Shown here: in pieces, positions 1 to 7,282 of the stretch
How the letters are laid out: every line of letters starts with the position of its first letter
Position numbering within the stretch: the stretch's first letter is position 1
Source: UBA10427 sp003500135
Lineage (GTDB): Bacteria > Bacteroidota > Bacteroidia > Cytophagales > Cyclobacteriaceae
Reading direction: 5' to 3'
NCBI GenBank assembly: GCA_963966275.1
Contig: CAWZYQ010000074.1
Location: 1 to 18,105, forward strand
DNA: 18,105 nucleotides
Notes under the pieces: model-generated
What the model saw: the letters and a program-made list of their open reading frames with translations, nothing else
Databases searched by the model: none
What the model was told of the DNA's origin: nothing
Made by a program: the position numbers and the translations under genes

Positions 1-48
1 TCAAATATTGATGAACTTAAAACAAGATTGTGTAACTTGACAAAGTAG
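1..48 (+). CDS. possible 3' end of an upstream gene
   Basis: Frame 1 is open from the window edge to a TAG at 46-48 and reads SNIDELKTRLCNLTK, which looks like a plausible protein C-terminus; the other two plus frames stop within 39 bases. Only 15 residues are visible, so no family can be named and the call could be chance. The next 100 bases are AT-rich and hold no gene. Confidence 0.2.
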   Translation, partial: SNIDELKTRLCNLTK

Positions 49-150
49 GATTAATTTGTTTTGGTATTTGGCAAAATTAAAAATGTATCCAAATTCCACG
101 ATTAATTGTGAATTAAATTATAGATTCGCATTGAATTTTAACATTTCTGC

Positions 151-1107
151 GTGGCGCGCATTGGAAAAGACATAGCTTTTGCAAAAAGCATTTTAGAATC
201 ATCCGATCTGGTAGCCATACCTACCGAAACGGTATATGGCCTTGCCGGAAATGCATTTGATGCTAAAGCAATTGCCAGGATTTTTGAAGCCAAAAACCGT
301 CCTTACTTCGATCCGTTGATTGCCCATACCAGCAGTATTTCCAGAGCGAAAACTTTTGTGCAATCATTTCCCGAAAAAGCGGAACTGCTGGCGAAGAAAT
401 TTTGGCCGGGCCCCCTTACTTTGCTTCTTCCTAAAAAGGAAATTATACCGGACATCGTTACTTCCGGTCTTGATCGGGTGGCGGTAAGGGTTCCAAACCA
501 CCCCGTTGCATTAAAACTATTAAGAAGCCTTGAGTTCCCACTTGCAGCGCCTAGTGCAAATCCTTTCGGGTATATCAGCCCGACCCAGTCGTTCCATGTT
601 CAGGCTCAACTGGGCGAGAAAATAGATTATATACTTGAAGGCGGAGCTTGTGCGGTTGGAATAGAGTCGACAATCGTAGGGTTTGAGAAAGATCAACCTG
701 TAATTTATCGATTGGGAGGCATATCAGTGGAAGAAATTGAGCGGGTTATAGGCAAAGTAAAAATAAATGCCCACTCCAGCGGTGACCCCGTTAGTCCAGG
801 TATGTTGAAGAGCCACTATGCCCCATTTACAAGAGTAGAAATTGGAAATATTGAAGCGCTCCAGGCGAATAATATGGATCAAAAATATGGTATTTTAGCT
901 TTCTCAAAAAAGTATCTTGACGATGATTCCGAAAACCAATACATCCTATCTCCCGATGGCGATTTGAATGAAGCTGCTACAAGGCTTTTTTCGGGCCTCA
1001 GGCATTTGGATGCGCTTGATCTGGATATTATTTTAACGGAATATGTTCCCGATGAAGGATTGGGAAGAGGAATTAATGACAGGCTTAGGAGGGCTTCAAT
1101 AAAATAA
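151..1107 (+). CDS. tsaC: L-threonylcarbamoyladenylate synthase (Sua5/TsaC type)
   Basis: The enzyme makes L-threonylcarbamoyl-AMP from threonine, bicarbonate and ATP, the first step of the t6A37 modification of ANN-decoding tRNAs in the cytoplasm. The YrdC-like catalytic domain fills about residues 7-195: PTETVYGLAGNA near the start, KNRPYFDPL as the nucleotide-binding KR..PL motif, and SAN at the end of LAAPSANPFG. The linker signature SPGMLKSHYAP follows at residues 215-225, then a smaller Sua5 domain to residue 318. This is the long two-domain Sua5 form, not the roughly 190-residue TsaC of E. coli. The start is a GTG: an in-frame TAA at 139-141 leaves no other codon, and ARIGKDIAFAKS fits family N-termini. 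There is no Shine-Dalgarno. pgk starts 39 bp downstream on the same strand, so cotranscription is possible but not shown. Confidence 0.95.
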   Translation: MARIGKDIAFAKSILESSDLVAIPTETVYGLAGNAFDAKAIARIFEAKNRPYFDPLIAHTSSISRAKTFVQSFPEKAELLAKKFWPGPLTLLLPKKEIIPDIVTSGLDRVAVRVPNHPVALKLLRSLEFPLAAPSANPFGYISPTQSFHVQAQLGEKIDYILEGGACAVGIESTIVGFEKDQPVIYRLGGISVEEIERVIGKVKINAHSSGDPVSPGMLKSHYAPFTRVEIGNIEALQANNMDQKYGILAFSKKYLDDDSENQYILSPDGDLNEAATRLFSGLRHLDALDLDIILTEYVPDEGLGRGINDRLRRASIK

Positions 1108-1146
1108 AACGTAGTATATTTATATTGTAACACTCAAACCATAGTA

Positions 1147-2340
1147 ATGCTCATGAAAACGTTAGATGACATTAATTTTGCAGGCAAACGCGCATTGATC
1201 AGAGTGGATTTTAACGTTCCGCTCAATGCCAATTTTGAAATTACAGACGATACACGTCTGAAAGCAGCGCTACCAACGATTCAGAAAATCTTAAAAGACG
1301 GAGGCTCAGTTGTGCTGATGTCGCACCTTGGCAGACCAAAAGAGGGTCCGGAAGAGAAGTTTTCTTTGAAACACGTAATTCCATACCTCAATGAAAAGTT
1401 AGGTGTAGATGTACAGTTTGCAAATGACTGTATTGGTGATGATGCAGCAAAAAAATCCTCGGAATTGCAGCCCGGTCAGGTGTTATTGCTTGAAAACCTC
1501 CGCTTTTACAAAGAAGAAACCAAAGGTGATGAAGAGTTCGCCAGGAAACTTTCTGTTCACGGGGATATTTGGGTGAACGATGCATTCGGAACTGCTCACC
1601 GCGCCCATGCTTCTACAGCTATTGTTGGCAAATTTATCGATGATAAAGTGGCGGGCTACGTAATGAAGGCTGAATTGGAAAATGCGGATAAGGTTTTGAA
1701 AAGCGTTGATAAACCCTTTACCGCCATTATGGGTGGCGCTAAAGTTTCCGATAAGATCCTCATTATTGAAAGGTTACTCGACAGGGTGGATAATCTGTTG
1801 ATCGGCGGGGGAATGGCCTATACTTTCTTTAAAGCACAGGGAGGAAAAATCGGTTCTTCACTGGTAGAAGAAGACAAGCTCGATTTGGCGAAAGAATTGA
1901 TAGAAAAAGCAAAAAGCAAAGGAGTGAACCTCATGTTGCCGGTGGATTCAGTGGCGGCAGATAAATTTGATAATGACGCCAATACTGAAGTAGTGAACAG
2001 CAATGAGATCAAAGAGGGTTACATGGGCCTCGACATAGGGCCTAAAGCTATCGAAGAATACGGTAAAGTAATTGAAGGATCTAAAAAAGTACTTTGGAAT
2101 GGTCCTGCGGGTGTTTTTGAAATGTCAAACTTTGCCAATGGTACAATTGCAATTGCCAAAGCGGTGGTAGCGGCAACAGAAAAAGGAGCATTCTCTTTAA
2201 TAGGAGGGGGAGACTCGGCAGCAGCCGTCAATACGCTCGGATTTGGAGATAAAGTTTCTTATGTATCTACCGGAGGTGGGGCGCTACTGGAATATATGGA
2301 AGGCAAGACACTTCCAGGTGTTGCCGCATTGGAAGAATGA
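1147..2340 (+). CDS. pgk: phosphoglycerate kinase
   Basis: The cytosolic glycolytic enzyme that transfers phosphate from 1,3-bisphosphoglycerate to ADP. Its 397 residues match the usual bacterial length. Family motifs appear in order: RVDFNVPLN (substrate binding) near residue 21, SHLGRPK near 59, LLLENLRFY near 115, NDAFGTAHRAHAS near 145, IMGGAKVSDK in the hinge region, WNGPAGVFE, and the C-terminal IGGGDSAAAV with STGGGALLEYMEGKTLPG for nucleotide binding. No key motif is missing. The ATG at 1153 (MKTLDD) is as likely as the one at 1147 because many homologues begin MKT; neither has a Shine-Dalgarno. A strong terminator follows the stop codon by 23 bases, so the transcript should end there, in front of convergent recQ. 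Confidence 0.97.
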   Translation: MLMKTLDDINFAGKRALIRVDFNVPLNANFEITDDTRLKAALPTIQKILKDGGSVVLMSHLGRPKEGPEEKFSLKHVIPYLNEKLGVDVQFANDCIGDDAAKKSSELQPGQVLLLENLRFYKEETKGDEEFARKLSVHGDIWVNDAFGTAHRAHASTAIVGKFIDDKVAGYVMKAELENADKVLKSVDKPFTAIMGGAKVSDKILIIERLLDRVDNLLIGGGMAYTFFKAQGGKIGSSLVEEDKLDLAKELIEKAKSKGVNLMLPVDSVAADKFDNDANTEVVNSNEIKEGYMGLDIGPKAIEEYGKVIEGSKKVLWNGPAGVFEMSNFANGTIAIAKAVVAATEKGAFSLIGGGDSAAAVNTLGFGDKVSYVSTGGGALLEYMEGKTLPGVAALEE

Positions 2341-2363
2341 TTACAAATTAAACGTGATATAAT

Positions 2364-2395
2364 AGCCGGTCTGGACTACTGACCGGCTTTTTTTT
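2364..2395 (+). terminator. rho-independent terminator of pgk, overlapping the recQ 3' end
   Basis: A perfect 8-bp GC-rich stem (AGCCGGTC at 2364-2371 with GACCGGCT at 2381-2388) has a 9-base loop and runs directly into eight Ts (2388-2395). It lies 23 bases after the pgk stop. The convergent recQ stop codon (2376-2378) is in the loop, and the right arm plus T-run encode the last RecQ residues KKAGQ. Read from the other strand the stem is followed by ATTATAT, a much weaker tail, so termination should be mainly in the pgk direction. Confidence 0.88.
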
Positions 2396-4304
2396 CGGCT
2401 TCAGGGGGGATTACAAAATTTGAACCTTCTTGAATTATCGATGCTTCGTCAATCAGTCTTCTGATCATTTCCATCGTTTTTTTCTGATAAGGCCGGGGAA
2501 ACAATCGCACAGCTTCTTCAATGTTGAAAGGAGTGTTCCCAAAATTTAATTCAAGCTTTTCCAGCACTTCTTTTCTGCTCAGTTCGGGCGCTTCTTTTTT
2601 GCGTTCTATACAATTGTCACATATTTCACAATCTTCAAGAACAGATTCATTGAAGTAATCTGCAATTATGCGCTGCCTGCATTTATTTGTCTCGGATATA
2701 TAGTCAAGCGCAGCATTAAGTTTGTCCTCCTGCAATTTTTTCCTTTGTTTCAGACGATCGTAATTCAGTGGCAATTTTTTGCTATCGAAACGAGGGGTAA
2801 GGAAGGTGATCTGTGGTTTATTGGAGCTTTTTTCATAAAAGATTACCTGTTCGTCATGTAAAAAACCCAGATTTTGGATCACCTGATAGGTTGTGGAATT
2901 AAGGTTTCTGGCAAGCCGGCTTTCTGAAACCGGCATAAAATGAGTGAATGCCTCACCCCCCAGGGCCCTCAAAATGGTTTTAATAAAGGTATCCTGTTTT
3001 TCATGGGTGATTTGATATTCATAAAGCGCCTCTCCTGATAACCTGAACAAAACACGTGATGGTCGGAAAAAGCCATCGCTCATATCTATTAGCCCTTCCT
3101 CCTGCAATTTTTTAATTGCATAAAAAACTTCCGAAGCGTGCATTTCATAAGTTTCACTGAAATGACTGATGTCAAAGTCATAGCTTTCCATTTGGCTACT
3201 GCCTACAGCTATTTTATAATAATTGGCAAGGGCCTGGTATACCTTTTTTATAAAATCAAAACCAGGATGACTGCGCTGTAGCTGGGCGAACATGTCAGCT
3301 TTGTCTTTTTTATGAAAGAGAACTACAGCAAAAGCCTTTTTCATGTCTCTGCCTGCCCTACCTGCCTCCTGATAGTAAGATTCTAAATTCGAGGGCATAT
3401 GGTAGTGTATTACAAGTCGAACGTCTGGTTTGTCTATGCCCATTCCAAAAGCATTGGTCGCTACCATTACGCGGGTTTTATTTTTTAACCAATCATTTTG
3501 CCTATCGGTACGCGCATCCGGGCTCAATCCTGCATGGTAAAAATCTGAGGTGATTCCATGGGCACATAGAAGTCGGTTAACCTCCTGGGTTTCTTTGCGT
3601 GTGCCTGTATAAATAATGGCTGAACCTGGTATTTTATGAAGTATTTCCAGAATTTTTGCTGACTTATCTTCTACGGTGCGGACCGAAAATGAGAGGTTGC
3701 CCCTGGAAAAATCGGATGTGAATACACGCCCTTCTGTAAATGACAGTTTGTCCTGGATATCTTGTTTAACAATAGAAGTGGCAGTGGCTGTTAGCGCTAT
3801 GATTGTAGCGCGCGGTATGCTATTTCTGAAGTCGGAAATTTGAAGATAAGGGGGCCTGAAATCGTAACCCCATTGAGAGATGCAATGCGCCTCGTCGACA
3901 GCTATCCATTGTATGTCCATGTATTGAGATCGCTCAATGAATATGTCTGTCAAAAGCCTTTCGGGTGATACAAACAGGAACTTGGCATCTCCATAGATGC
4001 AGTTATCAAGTGTGATATCAATTTCCTTTTTTGACATTCCACTGTAAATTGCATATGATTTTATGCCTTTTTTTAGCAAGCCATCCACCTGGTCCTTCAT
4101 AAGGGCAATTAACGGACTGATCACCAGGCATAATCCATCATGGCACATGGCGGGTACTTGGTAACACAGGCTTTTCCCACCACCTGTTGGCATGATAGCC
4201 AAAGTATCGTGCCCGTGCAGCACGGAGTAAATAACTTCTTCCTGAAGTGGCCTGAAGTCATCGTAACCCCAGTATTTTTGCAATATTTCCAGTGGTTTAT
4301 TCAA
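2376..4304 (-). CDS. recQ: ATP-dependent DNA helicase, RecQ family
   Basis: A 3'-to-5' superfamily 2 DNA helicase acting in recombination and fork repair. Visible motifs: FRPLQEEVI (motif 0, residues 17-25), Walker A TGGGKS (40-45, Lys44), ISPLIALMKDQ (62-72), DEAHCISQWGYDFRP (Walker B from 137, with the RecQ aromatic loop), TATAT, and QEAGRAGRD (motif VI). A winged-helix-like segment lies mid-protein, followed by a zinc site with Cys542, Cys559, Cys562 and Cys565. The last 77 residues resemble a small helical or winged domain, and I see no HRDC domain, so this is the short RecQ clade frequent in Bacteroidota (about 630-640 residues). The start is TTG: the frame is closed by a stop at 4341-4343 and no ATG or GTG lies between, while MNKPLEILQKYWGYDDFRP fits the family. 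It is divergent from the gene at 4502 and convergent with pgk. Confidence 0.93.
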   Translation of the reverse strand: MNKPLEILQKYWGYDDFRPLQEEVIYSVLHGHDTLAIMPTGGGKSLCYQVPAMCHDGLCLVISPLIALMKDQVDGLLKKGIKSYAIYSGMSKKEIDITLDNCIYGDAKFLFVSPERLLTDIFIERSQYMDIQWIAVDEAHCISQWGYDFRPPYLQISDFRNSIPRATIIALTATATSIVKQDIQDKLSFTEGRVFTSDFSRGNLSFSVRTVEDKSAKILEILHKIPGSAIIYTGTRKETQEVNRLLCAHGITSDFYHAGLSPDARTDRQNDWLKNKTRVMVATNAFGMGIDKPDVRLVIHYHMPSNLESYYQEAGRAGRDMKKAFAVVLFHKKDKADMFAQLQRSHPGFDFIKKVYQALANYYKIAVGSSQMESYDFDISHFSETYEMHASEVFYAIKKLQEEGLIDMSDGFFRPSRVLFRLSGEALYEYQITHEKQDTFIKTILRALGGEAFTHFMPVSESRLARNLNSTTYQVIQNLGFLHDEQVIFYEKSSNKPQITFLTPRFDSKKLPLNYDRLKQRKKLQEDKLNAALDYISETNKCRQRIIADYFNESVLEDCEICDNCIERKKEAPELSRKEVLEKLELNFGNTPFNIEEAVRLFPRPYQKKTMEMIRRLIDEASIIQEGSNFVIPPEAEKKAGQ

Positions 4305-4423
4305 TCGCGGTAATAATATTTCCGGTGCAAATAATGTTATTTATCAATTTAGTGTGAAAATTCAAAAATTCTTTTGTGCAGTCATATTTTTGGTAAATAT
4401 TTTGTCTCGATTCTTAAATTAAT

Positions 4424-4445
4424 AATCATTAGTTTAATAATGATT
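4424..4445. repeat. perfect inverted repeat in the divergent recQ upstream gap
   Basis: AATCATTA (4424-4431) and TAATGATT (4438-4445) are exact reverse complements separated by GTTTAA. The site lies between two divergent genes, about 40-65 bp upstream of the promoter-like element at 4488 and about 120 bp upstream of the recQ start, so an operator is possible. It is AT-rich, so chance cannot be excluded. The rest of the 4305-4501 gap shows no gene. Confidence 0.4.
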
Positions 4446-4466
4446 CCAACTTTTAGGCACAAAAAC

Positions 4467-4484
4467 GTTAAAATGTGTTAAAAT
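4467..4484 (+). repeat. tandem direct repeat, 10-bp period
   Basis: GTTAAAAT occurs twice (4467-4474 and 4477-4484) with GT between. The spacing of one helical turn would place both copies on the same DNA face, just upstream of the promoter-like element at 4488-4495. This could be an activator site or an AT-rich coincidence. Confidence 0.35.
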
Positions 4485-4487
4485 TTA

Positions 4488-4495
4488 TATTTTTG
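4488..4495 (+). promoter_or_regulatory. Bacteroidota-type -7 element (TAnnTTTG)
   Basis: TATTTTTG matches the Bacteroidota sigma-70 consensus TAnnTTTG in full. It ends six bases before the ATG at 4502, so a transcript starting at the usual distance would have little or no leader. No clear -33 TTTG is found 17-23 bases upstream; the direct repeat occupies that zone. This element is a reason to prefer the start at 4502 over the GTG at 4475. Confidence 0.35.
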
Positions 4496-4501
4496 CGTGT
4501 T

Positions 4502-5725
4502 ATGACAAGGTTTCTTTTGGTTCTTCTAATACTTTTTACTTTCACTACAGCGTTCACACAGGATATTACGGTCAGGGGTGTGATTGTAGATGCAGAAACC
4601 GGTGACCCTGTGCCTTTTGCCCATATTGGCGTTTGTGGCAAAGCATTGGGAACCGTAGCCAATGAAAATGGTGTTTATCGTCTCACCGTTCCCGGTTACG
4701 CACTGCAGGATACGCTTTGCGCCAGCGCCATTGGGTATACCAAATATAAAAAGGCCATTAAGGACGTGGCAGGGGAAAAGCTGGACATACATCTGGAGCC
4801 TGAAACAAGCGTGCTGGATGAGGTACTGATCAAAGATGCCAAGGTGACGGCAAGAAGGGTGATCAGAAAGGCGGTAAATAAAATAAGAAAAAACTATCCC
4901 AGAAATCCTTTTCAGCTAAAGGGTTATTATCGCGATTACTTAAAGAACGGGCCTGATTATATAAGCTTCCTGGAAGCCGCAGTTGTAATTGAAGACCCCG
5001 GTTTTGACAAAGATGACGACAAAAGTGTCATTGGCATTAACCAGATGCGGTACAGCGATAACTATGTCAAATATTTCAAAGAATATGTTCGGGAGTTTGA
5101 TAAAGACACTACCAAAATTTTGATCCATGGTATATCACCTGTATTCAGGGGTAATGAACTATCAAATATGCGATTTCATAACCCCATCAGAAATTATATG
5201 GAGTCAGTACCTTTCATCGGTGATTTCATAACATTTTATGAAAAGAACTATGATTTCACCATTGCCTACTATACCTATGTCGATGGTGAAGAAGTATATG
5301 TTATTGATATCAAACCCCGTGCAGAATACCGGTTTCATCATGTAAAAGTAGAGGGAAAGCTCTTCATAAGGGTTAAAGATTATGCCATCCTGAAATTTAA
5401 TTATGCCTATTTCGTTACTAAACGGCTCGATACCAGGAAATGGTATGAACTGAACCTTGAGTACAAGTCTTTTGAAGGCACAATGTATTTAAAATACATT
5501 TCCTATATGAATTACTACAAAATATTCACTTTGGGCGAAATTGTGGATATGTTCCAATACCGTGAGTTTTTTGTAAATGATATTGAAACCGGTGATCTGG
5601 AGCCAATACCACAGGAAAGTAGAATCAACCCTATTAAACCCCTTTATGTACAAGAGGCGCCCAATGACCCTGATTTTTGGCGCTCCTATAACCGCACAAT
5701 GCTGGAGCAACCGTTAAAAGAATAA
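4502..5725 (+). CDS. secreted protein with N-terminal CarboxypepD_reg-like domain, function unknown
   Basis: With the ATG at 4502 the product is 407 residues and begins with a clear signal peptide (MTRFLLVLLILFTFTTAFTQ), cleaved probably near residue 19. A GTG at 4475 in the same frame would add nine residues but lies inside the upstream repeat. Residues about 21-100 form a carboxypeptidase regulatory-like (transthyretin-like beta-sandwich) domain: VRGVIVDAETGDPVPFAHI, then TVANENGVYRLTVP and the ASAIGYTKYKK strand. The remainder, opening with DEVLIKDAKVTARRVIRKAV and IRKNYPRNPFQLKGYYRDY, resembles the soluble part of DUF5686-like Bacteroidota proteins. I see no TonB plug or beta-barrel, no membrane helix after the signal and no catalytic motif. 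Periplasmic or surface location is inferred from the signal peptide. Neighbours do not point to a role, and it is followed by a 192-bp gap. Confidence 0.85.
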   Translation: MTRFLLVLLILFTFTTAFTQDITVRGVIVDAETGDPVPFAHIGVCGKALGTVANENGVYRLTVPGYALQDTLCASAIGYTKYKKAIKDVAGEKLDIHLEPETSVLDEVLIKDAKVTARRVIRKAVNKIRKNYPRNPFQLKGYYRDYLKNGPDYISFLEAAVVIEDPGFDKDDDKSVIGINQMRYSDNYVKYFKEYVREFDKDTTKILIHGISPVFRGNELSNMRFHNPIRNYMESVPFIGDFITFYEKNYDFTIAYYTYVDGEEVYVIDIKPRAEYRFHHVKVEGKLFIRVKDYAILKFNYAYFVTKRLDTRKWYELNLEYKSFEGTMYLKYISYMNYYKIFTLGEIVDMFQYREFFVNDIETGDLEPIPQESRINPIKPLYVQEAPNDPDFWRSYNRTMLEQPLKE

Positions 5726-5832
5726 CAAAAACATGATTTTAGTCTTTGTTCCGAAAATTCTGGCAATCAGTGTTTTAACTTGTCGAAAGTATTGTTGAAT
5801 TTTGCGTTTCAATAAATCGGGCTGAAAACCAC

Positions 5833-5840
5833 TACTTTTG
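5833..5840 (+). promoter_or_regulatory. candidate -7 element upstream of trkA
   Basis: TACTTTTG fits TAnnTTTG exactly and lies 77 bases before the trkA ATG, implying a leader of about 70 bases. The -33 box is weak: TTTC at 5807-5810 is at an acceptable distance, while TTTG at 5801-5804 is too far. The rest of the 5726-5917 gap holds no gene and no convincing terminator for the gene before it. Confidence 0.35.
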
Positions 5841-5917
5841 TCTTTAATTATGGGGAATATAAAGTAAGTTATGTAATTTCGGCTGGATGATTAAGTAGAA
5901 CCGATTTTGTGTAGAGC

Positions 5918-7258
5918 ATGAGAATAATTATTGCCGGCGCAGGTGAGGTGGGATTTCACCTTGCCAAATTGCTAGCATTCGAACGGCAGGATATTGTGAT
6001 AATTGATATGGACCAGGAAAGGCTCAACTATGTGGCTAACCATCTTGATATATCTATTGTCAAGGGAAATTCTACGTCATTTAAGGTGCTGGATGATTCG
6101 GGAGTGGCCAAATCTGATTTGCTGATAGCGGTTACTTCATCAGAAGAGGCGAATATTGCCACATGTGTGATAGCCAAAAACCTGGGGGCCAAAAAAACCA
6201 TTGCCAGAATAGATAACCTCGAATTTCTTCTGGATAAAGAACGTTTTGACCTGCAAACCATCGGTATTGATGAGCTGATATCGCCCGAATCACTTGCTGC
6301 ACGTGAGATCAAAAGGCTGCTTAAAGAAGCCGCGCTTACCGATACTTTCGATTTCGATAATGGGCAGTTGTCATTAATCGGTATCAATATTGATAAAAAT
6401 GGCTTTCTGAATAACAAAACACTTCGTGAAACCAACTATCTCAATCCGGATCAGAATTTTATCACGGTTGCCATACTCCGCAATAACCAAACGATCATAC
6501 CTCATGGCGACACTAAATTCATGGCCAATGACCACGCCTATTTCATAGCGGAGCCCGATGGCGTTCGAAAGGTGATGGAGCTTTCAAATCGCGAAAAGGT
6601 ATTGTTTAAAAACATTATGATTGTTGGGGGCTCCAAAGTCGGATATCATACAGCCCGGCGACTGCAAAATAAATACCGGATCAAATTGATCGACGATAGC
6701 AAATTCAGGTGCTTCGAATTGGCCGATATGCTGGAAGATGTTTTAGTGATAAATGGAGAAGTATCTGATGTTGATCTGTTAAAAGAGGAAGGTATAGAAG
6801 AGATGGATGCCTTCATCGCGGTGACAAACAATTCGGAAACCAATATCATTTCCTGTCTGGTTGCCAAGCAATTTGGTGTAGCCAAAACCATTGCCCTCGT
6901 CGAGAATAACGATTACATACATCTTTCACAGAATATTGGTGTGGATACAATGATCAACAAAAAGCTGATCGCAGCCAATTTCATATCGCGGTATATTCGC
7001 AAAGGCGATATTGTTTCGATAACTGGAATCCATGGAGTGGATGCCGAGATCATGGAATATGAAGTGAAAGAGAAAGCAAAAATTGTCAATAAAAAAATCA
7101 AAGATCTACACTTTCCAAAGTCTGCAATTATCGGTGGTGTGGTCCGTGAGGGCCAGGGATACACCACATTCGGGGATTTTGAAATAAAAACTGACGACCG
7201 GGTAGTGATCCTTACCAAACCTGAAGGAATACCTCAAGTGGAAAGTTTCTTTAACTGA
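5918..7258 (+). CDS. trkA: Trk potassium uptake system, NAD-binding regulatory subunit TrkA
   Basis: TrkA is the cytoplasmic gating ring of the Trk potassium transporter; it binds NAD(H) and nucleotides and controls the TrkH channel. The protein has the duplicated RCK layout of full-length TrkA. The first Rossmann fold starts with GAGEVGFHLAKLL (Gly7, Gly9, Gly12) and ends beta-2 with the acidic IIDMDQERL. The second starts with IVGGSKVGYHTARRL near residue 236. Each is followed by an RCK-C domain (about 140-225 and 370-446). The repeat shows inside the protein too: TSSEEANIATCVIAKNLGAKKTIAR parallels TNNSETNIISCLVAKQFGVAKTIAL. The length of 446 residues is close to the roughly 458 of E. coli TrkA. 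The ATG at 5918 sits right at the conserved N-terminus. trkH follows after 24 bp, so the two are very likely one operon. Confidence 0.96.
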   Translation: MRIIIAGAGEVGFHLAKLLAFERQDIVIIDMDQERLNYVANHLDISIVKGNSTSFKVLDDSGVAKSDLLIAVTSSEEANIATCVIAKNLGAKKTIARIDNLEFLLDKERFDLQTIGIDELISPESLAAREIKRLLKEAALTDTFDFDNGQLSLIGINIDKNGFLNNKTLRETNYLNPDQNFITVAILRNNQTIIPHGDTKFMANDHAYFIAEPDGVRKVMELSNREKVLFKNIMIVGGSKVGYHTARRLQNKYRIKLIDDSKFRCFELADMLEDVLVINGEVSDVDLLKEEGIEEMDAFIAVTNNSETNIISCLVAKQFGVAKTIALVENNDYIHLSQNIGVDTMINKKLIAANFISRYIRKGDIVSITGIHGVDAEIMEYEVKEKAKIVNKKIKDLHFPKSAIIGGVVREGQGYTTFGDFEIKTDDRVVILTKPEGIPQVESFFN

Positions 7259-7282
7259 CATAACTGAACGAGGCTGAGTTCA

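Noticed and set aside
38..75. TTGACA-like -35 box upstream of tsaC
   Set aside because: Bacteroidota promoters do not use the TTGACA/TATAAT pair, no TAnnTTTG lies at a suitable distance, and the hexamer overlaps the likely end of an upstream frame.
1108..1146. Promoter for pgk in the gap after tsaC
   Set aside because: TATATTTA is one base off TAnnTTTG and there is no TTG at the right distance, so it was not listed.
6028..6435. 135-codon open frame on the minus strand inside trkA
   Set aside because: Ser/Leu/Ile-rich composition typical of the reverse of a Rossmann-fold gene; no motif and no gap for a separate gene.
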